A DNA stretch of 11,946 nt. Origin: Thermoprotei archaeon. GTDB taxonomy: Archaea > Thermoproteota > Thermoprotei_A > Sulfolobales > Ignisphaeraceae. Shown piece by piece: positions 6,192-11,946 of this stretch (position 1 is its first letter; each line of letters starts with the position of its first letter). The translations under genes were made by a program, and so were the position numbers. The DNA is taken from assembly GCA_003661865.1 (NCBI GenBank), contig QMWY01000015.1, positions 1 through 11,946 on the forward strand. The letters run 5' to 3'. The notes beneath the pieces are model-generated. The model searched no databases, was not told the DNA's origin, and saw only the letters and a program-made list of their open reading frames with translations.

Positions 6192-7264
6192 CAGAGCCTC
6201 ACCCTCGGGTCGAGCAGTATGTAGAGGACCTCGAGAATGAACCTGGCTATCACGTAGACCAGTGTGAGCATGTATGTAAGGCCTAGGATCGTGGGGACGT
6301 CGGCAGATGTAACCGCGGCGTAGTAGAGCGTGCCCATGCCGGGCCAGTTGAACACGGACTCGGTGATTATATAGCCCCCGATCGAGCCCGCGAGCGATAG
6401 TATAACCGATGTGACCACGGGCGGAGCCGCTGCTCTAAGCACGTGGCGCGTAACTATGTACTTCTCGGGGAGCCCCTTGGCCCTAGCAACCATTACGAAG
6501 TCCTCGCGGACAACCCTAAGAACCATGGCCCTCACCGAGTAGAACCAGGAGCCAAGGAACACTATCACAATGGTTATTATCGGGAGGGCCGCATAGTACA
6601 TAATCATCAGCAGGTTATGCACAGGGTTCTGAGCGAAGGTATTTATGTAGGCTATTACCGCGTGGTAGTCTGTCGGGAAGATCCCCAGGTTGAAGCCGAA
6701 GAGGTATATGAACAGCATCCCCAGCCACCACACCGGCAGGGCGTTGGTTAGAGCCGCATAGGACAGGATCGACCGGTCAAGCAGGGTTCCATGCCTATAC
6801 GCTATCAGGGGCCCTATGAGAAGGGCTATCGCTGCGCAGATCGCCTGGGCAACGGTGATCATCACTATTGTCCTCGGGAGGCACGCCATTATCGCATCCC
6901 CAACCCTAACCGGGTAAGGAATCCCCGCTACGTCGGCGACGTCATGGCTGTTCGAGAAGCCCAGGTTGAGCAAAAGGGTGTTTATCGCTAGCGGTATGAC
7001 ACGCTGATACCACGGCTTGTTAACTCCGTAGAGCTCCTCGAGCTGCTGCCTATAGGCCCTGACCTTGGCCTCCAGCTCGGAGCTAGGGATCTTGCGCTGC
7101 TGAAGCGCTGTTTTATACGCCCTCACCTGCTCGGTTATGATCGCCTGCCACACCATCTTGTCATAGCCCGTAGCCCCTATAATGATTGCCGTTAGGAAGA
7201 CCACTATTATTAGGGCTATGGTGAGCGCCACCGCGCGCCGCGCTAGGGTGGTTCCCACACCCAT
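6191..7264 (-). CDS. ABC transporter permease, DppB/OppB family
   Basis: This 357-residue inner channel subunit has helix 1 (about 11-30), an external loop with the family's YGVNKPWYQR element (79-88) and GDAIMACLPRT (122-132), then five more helices to residue 350. The cytoplasmic EAA loop is DFVMVARAKGLPEKYIVTRHVL (255-276, interrupted here only for description), followed by FNWPGMG (305-311), both typical of DppB. The loop between helices 1 and 2 is about 100 residues, somewhat longer than usual, with a charged helical piece at 44-78. The ATG is preceded by AGGTGAT 6 nt away (7271-7277). It lies 108 bp downstream of the solute-binding protein gene and overlaps the DppC-like gene by one base, so the two permeases should be made together in equal amounts. 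Confidence 0.94.
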   Translation of the reverse strand: MGVGTTLARRAVALTIALIIVVFLTAIIIGATGYDKMVWQAIITEQVRAYKTALQQRKIPSSELEAKVRAYRQQLEELYGVNKPWYQRVIPLAINTLLLNLGFSNSHDVADVAGIPYPVRVGDAIMACLPRTIVMITVAQAICAAIALLIGPLIAYRHGTLLDRSILSYAALTNALPVWWLGMLFIYLFGFNLGIFPTDYHAVIAYINTFAQNPVHNLLMIMYYAALPIITIVIVFLGSWFYSVRAMVLRVVREDFVMVARAKGLPEKYIVTRHVLRAAAPPVVTSVILSLAGSIGGYIITESVFNWPGMGTLYYAAVTSADVPTILGLTYMLTLVYVIARFILEVLYILLDPRVRL

Positions 7265-7312
7265 TCACTCATCACCTGTGTGGGTATCCCAACACGAGGT
7301 TTGGAGGCAAGT

Positions 7313-7319
7313 AAAATAC
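7313..7319 (-). promoter_or_regulatory. Possible internal TATA box before the permease genes
   Basis: The minus strand reads TATTTTA about 50 nt before the DppB-like ATG at 7264. A start about 26 nt downstream would give a leader of some 25 nt that holds the AGGTGAT ribosome site. It could let the permeases be transcribed separately from the solute-binding protein. Confidence 0.3.
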
Positions 7320-7336
7320 GTGTTTCGGATGAGGAG

Positions 7337-7341
7337 AAAAA
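7337..7341 (-). terminator. T-run after the solute-binding protein gene, possible partial terminator
   Basis: The minus strand has TTTTT followed by CTCCTC, 32-36 nt after the stop codon of the solute-binding protein. T-runs are the main archaeal termination signal. Partial termination here would give excess binding protein over permeases, a common arrangement in ABC uptake operons. A single run of five is weak evidence. Confidence 0.3.
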
Positions 7342-7372
7342 TGGTGTTGGTTCAGCTGGAAAACCTTAGGCG

Positions 7373-10300
7373 TTACCTCCTGCGGAAGAGCAGCGCTATT
7401 ATCACGAACTCCAGCACCAGCGCTACACCGACAAGCGCCTGCGTTGTTGTCAGGGCTGATGACAGGCTGTCGACCTTTGATGATAGGTCATCTACGCGGC
7501 TGCCCAGGTCCTCAACGGTGCTCTTCACACCCTCTAGGTCACTCTTCAGCTTACTCACATCGCCGCTTAGCTTATCGACCTTGCCGCTGACCTCTGCAAC
7601 GGTCTTGCCCAGGTCCTTCACTGTAGAGCCTATGTCCTTAACCGAGCTCCCCAGGGTCTCGGTGAGCTCCTTCGTCGTCTTGCCTAGGCTCTCAGTCAGG
7701 GTCTTGCTCAGCGCCTCGATGCTCTTGCCCAGTGTCTCGCCCAGCGTACCGAGCTTCTTCGTCAGCTCCTCCCTAACGCTCGCAACCTGCTCCGCCGTAG
7801 CCTTGCTTATCTCCTCGACACGCCTGCTCATCTCCTCAACCCTCTTCGTAACCTCCTCAACACGTTTGCCCAGCGCGCCCGTCACCTCCTCGACATGCTT
7901 GCTAACCTCCTCGATCCTCTTCTCAACAGCTGCAGTGGACGGCACTATTATCTTGGATGTCGAGGTGGGCATCGATACCTTCTCGCTGAACGCCAGTATC
8001 TCCAGCTCGTACGGCGTATAGACCTTCAGCTTCGCTGTGAGCTCCTTGGTGAAGGTTATCTCGAACTTGGTCTCGGTCACCTTAGCCGCGTGGCCGGAGG
8101 TTATTATCGCACCGGTTGCGGTGTCCCTCAGTATGTATATCACGTCTATCGGCGGCACGCCCTCAACATCGACCTCTATCTTCGCCTCCTGCCCTGGGTA
8201 TATCGTCGGCACCTTCACATCGACGATCTTAACGGGCTTAGGTATGCCGAAGTACCAGTCACCTGGCTTGAACGGGTATGTCGGGTCTCTGAACGCCTCC
8301 AAAACAGCTATCTGCTTATCCTTATCAAACTTCACCAGCTTGAAGGGGCCTTGGCTTACCCATGCGGTGCCGTAGGCGTCTATCCACTTTATCAGTGCGT
8401 TTAGCCTCGCCTTCCACTCATCAGTGGTCATGTAGCTCTTGCCGTTGACCGTGAACACGCCCTCGGGGAGTATACCCTTGCTCAGGATCTCCTCAGCAGC
8501 CTTCTTCACATCAGCAGCATGGCCACTTAGCACAAGGTTGAGCTGCGGTATCTTCTCCTTCTCAGCCCTGGTCTCGTCGAGAGCGTACTTCTTCAACGTG
8601 AACGCTAGGTAGTCCTGCACGAATATCAGCTCGGCCGGGTTGACTATGTTGAGCGTTGCGTAGTCAGCTATGTAGGCCGGGTCGAAGTGCCAGTAGTCTA
8701 CATAGACCTCTAGCTTCTTTTCATCGGGCAGTATCCTGATGGCCTTTACCGTATCGAACCAGGGCTTACTAGTAGACGCTATAGCTGATTCAAGCGCTGA
8801 CTTCTCTATATCGTAAGATATATCCCATAGCTCTGCCCATGCCGCTAGTACGTCGGCCCACGTTATTGTCTGGCCATGATGCCACTTAGCGCCTATGAAC
8901 TTGCTAAGGTCGAACACAACCTTGCTGGTGGCCTTGATCCCCTCGCCTACGGGGACCCACCTATCGTGCTCGGCGTCCCACTTGATCGCATCTGGGGGCA
9001 CATCCAGCTTGCCTGTTGGCCCGGCTGTCTCTACCTTGAACTCCGCTCTGAAGGGTATCCTCTCACCGCTGAATGGATGGGCCCATATGAACGGGTCGTA
9101 GGTTGCTCTCTCTATATCGACGCTGTAGACATCGTCGAACCCACCGTAGATGTTCCACACGGTCCTAGCAGTCCATACGTGTAGGTGCCCTACCCTAACC
9201 TCGGTCTTGCCCGGTACGTACCACTCTCTCGGGTTCCATATACCTCTTAGCCCGGCGCCTAGGTCTAGGGTGACCCCTTTGAGTTCTGTTACTGTGGAGT
9301 ATACGTCCATAGTTGTCGCTATCCAAACCCTAACACTCTCCTGTATGATCATCTCGGTTGCCTCGCGGTACAGCGCTATGTACTCCTCCTTGCTCTTGAA
9401 CTTACCGAAGTAGATCCTCTTCCCGAGCTCATCTATAGTCTCGTTCTTGTAGTTCCACCACTCGGCCTCGCCGTAGCCGGGTAGCCAGCCAAACCATGGT
9501 GCGCCAAACTGGTTTATCGTAACCATATCCCACTTGTCGAGCGCTCCCTTGGCCCAGCCAGCGGTGTATATGTGCCACTTCAGCTCCTTGGGATCCGAGG
9601 CGTATACTATCGATATAGCTTGGCCGAATGTCATGTACTTCCTATCGACCTCAAACCCTATCTTCTCCAGCTCGGTTGCTAGCATATCTCCAAGCTCCTT
9701 TCTCTCGTCCTCGGTCCTAATGATGAAGGTTATCTTTATGGGCTTGCCCTCGTAGTACCACTTGCCGCCGATCCTCTTAGCGCCAACAGCTGTCAGTATG
9801 CTGCTTATCAGCTTGTCAGCAACATCGGGTGCGTACCTGAACTTGTACTTGGCAACTATGTCCGCTATTATGGTGTAGGTCGGGTCGTAGACCGATAGGA
9901 AGGTGTACATAGGTGCCGCGAAGCCTCCATAGATGTTCTCGACGACGTACTTCCTATCGAACAGATAGTTGAGGGCGAACCTAACCTGCCTGAAGGCAAA
10001 TGGGTTAATACCGTACTTCGGGTGGGCTCCGAACTCTACGTATGTCCAGCCAGCGGCCCTGTTAACCTTGTAGTAGGTTATCGCGGCTACGGGCACGCCC
10101 TCCCTGGCAGCGACCTCCTCCTTTGTCAGGACCCCGCTGTAGTTAGCTATGTATACAGGTGCAGGATTGATATCGTAGTTTACTAAGCCTGCTGGTGCTG
10201 AGTATAGCTTGATGCCGGGTTTGCCCCTAAGCTCCTTTGCCTGGTGCGGCCTTAGATGGAAGAGGTATATATCGATCTCTTTACCTAAGGCGTCGGGGGC

Positions 10301-10447
10301 GTTCTGCAGGGGTATGGCCTTGTATATCAGCTTGTCTGAGGCAGGGCCCTTCTTCTCCTGGGCGAGAACGGTTGTTGGTATGGGTAGGGCTATGGCGATG
10401 ATCCCTAGGAGAATTACTGCGAGTGTCAGGAGCGAGAGAACGCGCAT
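7373..10447 (-). CDS. Family 5 (DppA/OppA-like) solute-binding protein, apparently circularly permuted, on a coiled-coil stalk with C-terminal membrane anchor
   Basis: From ATG 10447 this is 1024 residues, about twice the family norm. Residues 1-29 are a signal peptide (cleavage near VLA-QEK). Residues about 38-412 resemble the half that is C-terminal in DppA: DKLIYKAIP, EIDIYLFHL, FRQVRFALNYLFDRK (152-166), a helix with LATELEKIGFEV, then TTMDVYSTVTELKGV. Residues about 415-742 resemble the N-terminal half: KWHHGQTITWADVLAAW (521-537), SQGPFKLVKF (698-707) and WYFGIPKP. A beta-rich domain (about 743-836), about 160 residues of regular heptads (841-1000), a membrane helix (1004-1021) and a basic end (RRR) follow. 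It should bind substrate outside the membrane for the adjacent permeases. The frame opens 8 codons earlier at TTG 10471, but ATG 10447 has GGTGA 4 nt upstream, starts the signal peptide and fits the TATA box near 10496. The ligand is unknown. Confidence 0.93.
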   Translation of the reverse strand: MRVLSLLTLAVILLGIIAIALPIPTTVLAQEKKGPASDKLIYKAIPLQNAPDALGKEIDIYLFHLRPHQAKELRGKPGIKLYSAPAGLVNYDINPAPVYIANYSGVLTKEEVAAREGVPVAAITYYKVNRAAGWTYVEFGAHPKYGINPFAFRQVRFALNYLFDRKYVVENIYGGFAAPMYTFLSVYDPTYTIIADIVAKYKFRYAPDVADKLISSILTAVGAKRIGGKWYYEGKPIKITFIIRTEDERKELGDMLATELEKIGFEVDRKYMTFGQAISIVYASDPKELKWHIYTAGWAKGALDKWDMVTINQFGAPWFGWLPGYGEAEWWNYKNETIDELGKRIYFGKFKSKEEYIALYREATEMIIQESVRVWIATTMDVYSTVTELKGVTLDLGAGLRGIWNPREWYVPGKTEVRVGHLHVWTARTVWNIYGGFDDVYSVDIERATYDPFIWAHPFSGERIPFRAEFKVETAGPTGKLDVPPDAIKWDAEHDRWVPVGEGIKATSKVVFDLSKFIGAKWHHGQTITWADVLAAWAELWDISYDIEKSALESAIASTSKPWFDTVKAIRILPDEKKLEVYVDYWHFDPAYIADYATLNIVNPAELIFVQDYLAFTLKKYALDETRAEKEKIPQLNLVLSGHAADVKKAAEEILSKGILPEGVFTVNGKSYMTTDEWKARLNALIKWIDAYGTAWVSQGPFKLVKFDKDKQIAVLEAFRDPTYPFKPGDWYFGIPKPVKIVDVKVPTIYPGQEAKIEVDVEGVPPIDVIYILRDTATGAIITSGHAAKVTETKFEITFTKELTAKLKVYTPYELEILAFSEKVSMPTSTSKIIVPSTAAVEKRIEEVSKHVEEVTGALGKRVEEVTKRVEEMSRRVEEISKATAEQVASVREELTKKLGTLGETLGKSIEALSKTLTESLGKTTKELTETLGSSVKDIGSTVKDLGKTVAEVSGKVDKLSGDVSKLKSDLEGVKSTVEDLGSRVDDLSSKVDSLSSALTTTQALVGVALVLEFVIIALLFRRR

Positions 10448-10492
10448 GTTTTCACCCAAATCAGTTCTCAACGCTAGGATTCCGAGATGGGT

Positions 10493-10500
10493 ATTTAAAT
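10493..10500 (-). promoter_or_regulatory. TATA box of the solute-binding protein gene
   Basis: ATTTAAAT, preceded on the minus strand by a purine/A-rich stretch (AAGAAAA, BRE-like), is the clearest promoter element in the window. A start site about 26 nt downstream falls near 10470, giving a leader of about 23 nt that contains the GGTGA ribosome site (10452-10456) before ATG 10447. This geometry supports the ATG over the upstream TTG. Confidence 0.65.
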
Positions 10501-10520
10501 TTTCTTGACCCTAAGTTAGC

Positions 10521-10549
10521 CCTAGCGAGTAAAGCGAGGTATTGCTAGG
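10521..10549. repeat. Short inverted repeat downstream of the surface protein gene
   Basis: CCTAGC (10521-10526) and GCTAGG (10544-10549) form a 6-bp perfect inverted repeat with a 17-nt spacer, directly after the stop of the 10551-11384 gene and upstream of the solute-binding protein promoter. It could be a weak terminator hairpin or a regulator site; a chance match is also possible. Confidence 0.2.
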
Positions 10550-10550
10550 T

Positions 10551-11384
10551 CTACCGGGTTCTGCGGTGCACCGACTTGGTTACTCGCTTTCCGATGCCCC
10601 TATCCACTGCAACCAGTAGTGTTCCTATCACTACTAGAGCTGCTGTCGTACCGTAGCTGATGAGCGGTAGCGATGAGAGCTTGAGCAGCGCCGTTTCGTT
10701 TACTATAGGGAGCATACCCCCTGGCACGTGTTTGTAGAGCCTCACCTTGAGCTCATCTGCGGGGCCGTTCACGTTTAGCGTGCATACGCCGCTGCACATG
10801 ATCTCCGCGGCTACGCTGTTCTCTAGAGGTGTTACCCGCAGCACCTCTACGGCTATCGCCCCTCGGCTCCTCACGGTGATCGAGGCGTTGAGGATCACCA
10901 TATGGCTCCTGATGACCCCTGTGTAGAGGTACGTGGCTATCGGTGCGTAGGCCACGCCGCTGCCCGCGGTCACTATGAGGAGCGGGTACCTGACCCTAGT
11001 CACGTTGTCCCACAGTGCTATGGAGGCTCCGCAGCTCCCCGGGGGTACGCGTGCCTCTATCGGGCCTAGGGGTCCGTAGCTGGCGTTTGGCACAACCCTC
11101 ACCACCCCTACCGTGTGGCTCTCGTTGTTGACTATGAGCACGAGCTCCATGTGCTTCCCGTAGGCGCTGCCTACGTAGCCCGCCTCAGGCCTTATTGATA
11201 GGCGGGGTATCTCGAGCTCTAGGCTGCAGCTGTACCTAGTATCGATGCCTATAGGGCCTACCGGGATGCGCGCAATGGTTACTCCGCTGAGCGTGAGGGA
11301 GGCTATCACGAGGGCCGCTACATACATAGCCGCGGCTAGCGGAGCGAACCTGCGCCTCACCTTCGCCCTGCGCCTCCGAGGCAA
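10551..11384 (-). CDS. Hypothetical surface-exposed membrane protein with two terminal membrane anchors
   Basis: I do not recognise this family. It is up to 277 residues, with a very basic N-terminus (MPRRRRAKVRRR), a membrane helix at about 14-36, a beta-rich external region of about 200 residues, a second helix at about 242-260 and a basic cytoplasmic tail (17 residues). The external part has exactly four cysteines (53, 118, 197, 201), enough for two disulfides, and five N-glycosylation sequons (Asn 87, 100, 127, 166, 229). Both fit an extracytoplasmic protein of a hyperthermophilic archaeon. The track starts at TTG 11384; GTG 11360 is another possible start. A TATATA element (about 11419-11424) lies about 26-36 nt before the TTG. 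It sits 104 bp upstream of the solute-binding protein on the same strand, but that gene has its own promoter, so a functional link is unproven. Confidence 0.72.
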   Translation of the reverse strand: MPRRRRAKVRRRFAPLAAAMYVAALVIASLTLSGVTIARIPVGPIGIDTRYSCSLELEIPRLSIRPEAGYVGSAYGKHMELVLIVNNESHTVGVVRVVPNASYGPLGPIEARVPPGSCGASIALWDNVTRVRYPLLIVTAGSGVAYAPIATYLYTGVIRSHMVILNASITVRSRGAIAVEVLRVTPLENSVAAEIMCSGVCTLNVNGPADELKVRLYKHVPGGMLPIVNETALLKLSSLPLISYGTTAALVVIGTLLVAVDRGIGKRVTKSVHRRTR

Positions 11385-11417
11385 TCCCGGCCCCTACTGG
11401 GCAAGCCCGTTGAGAAG

Positions 11418-11425
11418 GGTATATA
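11418..11425. promoter_or_regulatory. TATATA element, possible shared divergent promoter
   Basis: GGTATATAGCC lies in the 56-bp gap between the leftward surface protein gene and the rightward small membrane protein gene. TATATA reads the same on both strands. Leftward it predicts a start near 11395, just before TTG 11384. Rightward it predicts a start near 11448, just past GTG 11441 and before TTG 11468. One box may serve both directions. Confidence 0.45.
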
Positions 11426-11440
11426 GCCGGATAGCCTAGG

Positions 11441-11668
11441 GTGTCTACGGGCTGTGGGGCAGGTAGTTTGAAGAGGTCTACGAAGCTGCTGCTAGCAACA
11501 TTAGGGCTGAGCGCCCTGGCCCTCCTAGTTATGTGGGTCGCCCTCGTGCTCAGAAGCCCCGTGCTAATGGTTATCTCCCTCGGGGTCGCGGCCGCAGGCC
11601 TAGTAACGCTTGCGCGTGGGGCCGTTGAGAGGGTGAGGGAGGTGGTGGAGAGAGGTGGTGGGGGCTAG
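11441..11668 (+). CDS. Small hypothetical two-TM membrane protein
   Basis: This 75-residue protein from GTG 11441 has two hydrophobic helices (about 14-33 and 37-57) joined by a tight turn (VLRSPV), then a charged amphipathic end (GAVERVREVVERGGGG). Family unknown. The next gene starts inside its last codons (GTG 11655 against TAG 11666-11668), so the two are probably translated in a coupled way. A TTG at 11468 would give a more conventional N-terminus (MKRSTKLLLATLG) and agrees better with a start site near 11448, giving 66 residues. Coding is supported by the hydrophobic pattern and the coupled overlap rather than by homology. Confidence 0.6.
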   Translation: MSTGCGAGSLKRSTKLLLATLGLSALALLVMWVALVLRSPVLMVISLGVAAAGLVTLARGAVERVREVVERGGGG

Positions 11669-11946
11669 GCCCATAGTACCCTTTGTCCCCTCGCCCATGG
11701 AGGTGGTTATGGAGGCGCTTGAGCTCGCAGGTGTTGGCCCTGGGGATAGGGTTGTTGACCTGGGCTGCGGCGATGGAAGGGTTGTTGTTGCGGCCGCCAA
11801 GTTCTTCGGAGCTGAAGGTGTGGGCGGTGAGATAGATAGGAGCCGAAGCGGGGTTACCGAGGTGTACGCAAAATTCAAGGGTGTTGAGGATAAGGTTTGG
11901 GTTCTATGCAGGGATTTCCGCAGTGTCGACCTTAGCGTGCTTAGGC
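11655..11946 (+). CDS. Class I SAM-dependent methyltransferase, aKMT-like (3' end missing)
   Basis: The frame is open from GTG 11655 (or GTG 11658) to the end of the window, about 97 residues. The N-terminal PIVPFVPSPMEVVMEAL (6-22) and motif I, VVDLGCGDGRVVVAAAKFFGA (33-53, key D35, G37, G39, D40), with the ribose-binding acidic residue E59 in GGEID, match the archaeal methyltransferase group that includes the Sulfolobus protein-lysine methyltransferase aKMT, which starts with a similar VPYVPTPEKVV element. Such enzymes methylate surface lysines of many proteins, including chromatin proteins. That substrate is inferred from the group, since the catalytic half is not visible. GGAG (11647-11650) precedes the starts by 4 or 7 nt, inside the end of the small membrane protein gene. 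Confidence 0.85.
   Translation, partial: MVGARPIVPFVPSPMEVVMEALELAGVGPGDRVVDLGCGDGRVVVAAAKFFGAEGVGGEIDRSRSGVTEVYAKFKGVEDKVWVLCRDFRSVDLSVLR

Noticed and set aside
7424..7925. DNA-level tandem repeat or CRISPR-like array in the stalk-coding region
   Set aside because: The periodicity is in the protein heptads; at DNA level the units vary in sequence and no exact repeat with spacers is present.
7182..8021. Plus-strand open frame of 279 codons rich in Ser, Thr and Leu
   Set aside because: It is the complement of the heptad-repeat stalk and the DppB start. The repeated Ser/Leu pattern mirrors the coiled-coil codons on the other strand.
10448..10471. TTG start giving eight more residues on the solute-binding protein
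   Set aside because: The extension would put charged residues before the signal peptide, the predicted transcription start falls at about the same place, and the ATG has a good ribosome site.
1..11946. tRNA, rRNA, insertion sequence, integrase or attachment site
   Set aside because: Nothing resembling tRNA arms, rRNA, transposase or long terminal repeats was seen, and nearly all the sequence is taken up by ordinary genes.

Overview
The window looks like chromosomal DNA from a hyperthermophilic crenarchaeon (Thermoproteota, probably Desulfurococcales-like). Supporting signs are G+C-rich coding sequence with heavy AGG and ATA codon use, frequent GTG and TTG starts, TATA-box promoters, Shine-Dalgarno sites (GGTGA, GGAGGTGATC) used mainly inside operons, and families that are typical of archaea (p-stomatin with its STOPP/NfeD protease, aKMT-like methyltransferase, membrane-anchored family 5 solute-binding protein). 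The genus cannot be fixed from this sequence. No rRNA, tRNA, CRISPR array or insertion sequence was seen.

Layout. Positions 1-356 (minus) hold the 5' part of an unrecognised gene, divergent from a two-gene stomatin operon: SPFH/slipin (493-1281) and its partner membrane serine protease NfeD/1510-type (1291-2673). Converging on this is a minus-strand pair, a retropepsin-like aspartyl protease (2730-3074) preceded by a one-TM coiled-coil protein (3094-3636). Divergent from that pair is an isoaspartyl peptidase/type 2 L-asparaginase of the Ntn-hydrolase fold (about 3734-4681).

The right half is a minus-strand oligopeptide/sugar-type ABC uptake cluster without its ATPases. It has a very large solute-binding protein (7373-10447), a DppB-like permease (6191-7264) and a DppC-like permease (4713-6191). 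A membrane-anchored, cysteine- and sequon-bearing surface protein of unknown function lies just upstream (10551-11384). A TATATA element at about 11420 probably serves this gene and, in the other direction, a small two-TM protein (11441-11668) that overlaps the start of an aKMT-like methyltransferase cut by the window end (11655-11946).

How they work together. The slipin and the NfeD protease form a known membrane protein quality-control pair. The solute-binding protein would capture a substrate outside the membrane and hand it to the DppB/DppC channel; the ATP-binding subunits must be encoded elsewhere.

The most striking observation is the solute-binding protein. By motif order its family 5 fold is circularly permuted: the half that is normally C-terminal comes first and the normally N-terminal half follows. 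The fold is then mounted on a beta-domain, about 22 uninterrupted heptads of coiled coil and a C-terminal membrane anchor. The DppC-like partner also carries an extra domain of roughly 200 residues outside the membrane. Together this suggests an uptake system adapted to reach across a wide space beneath an S-layer.
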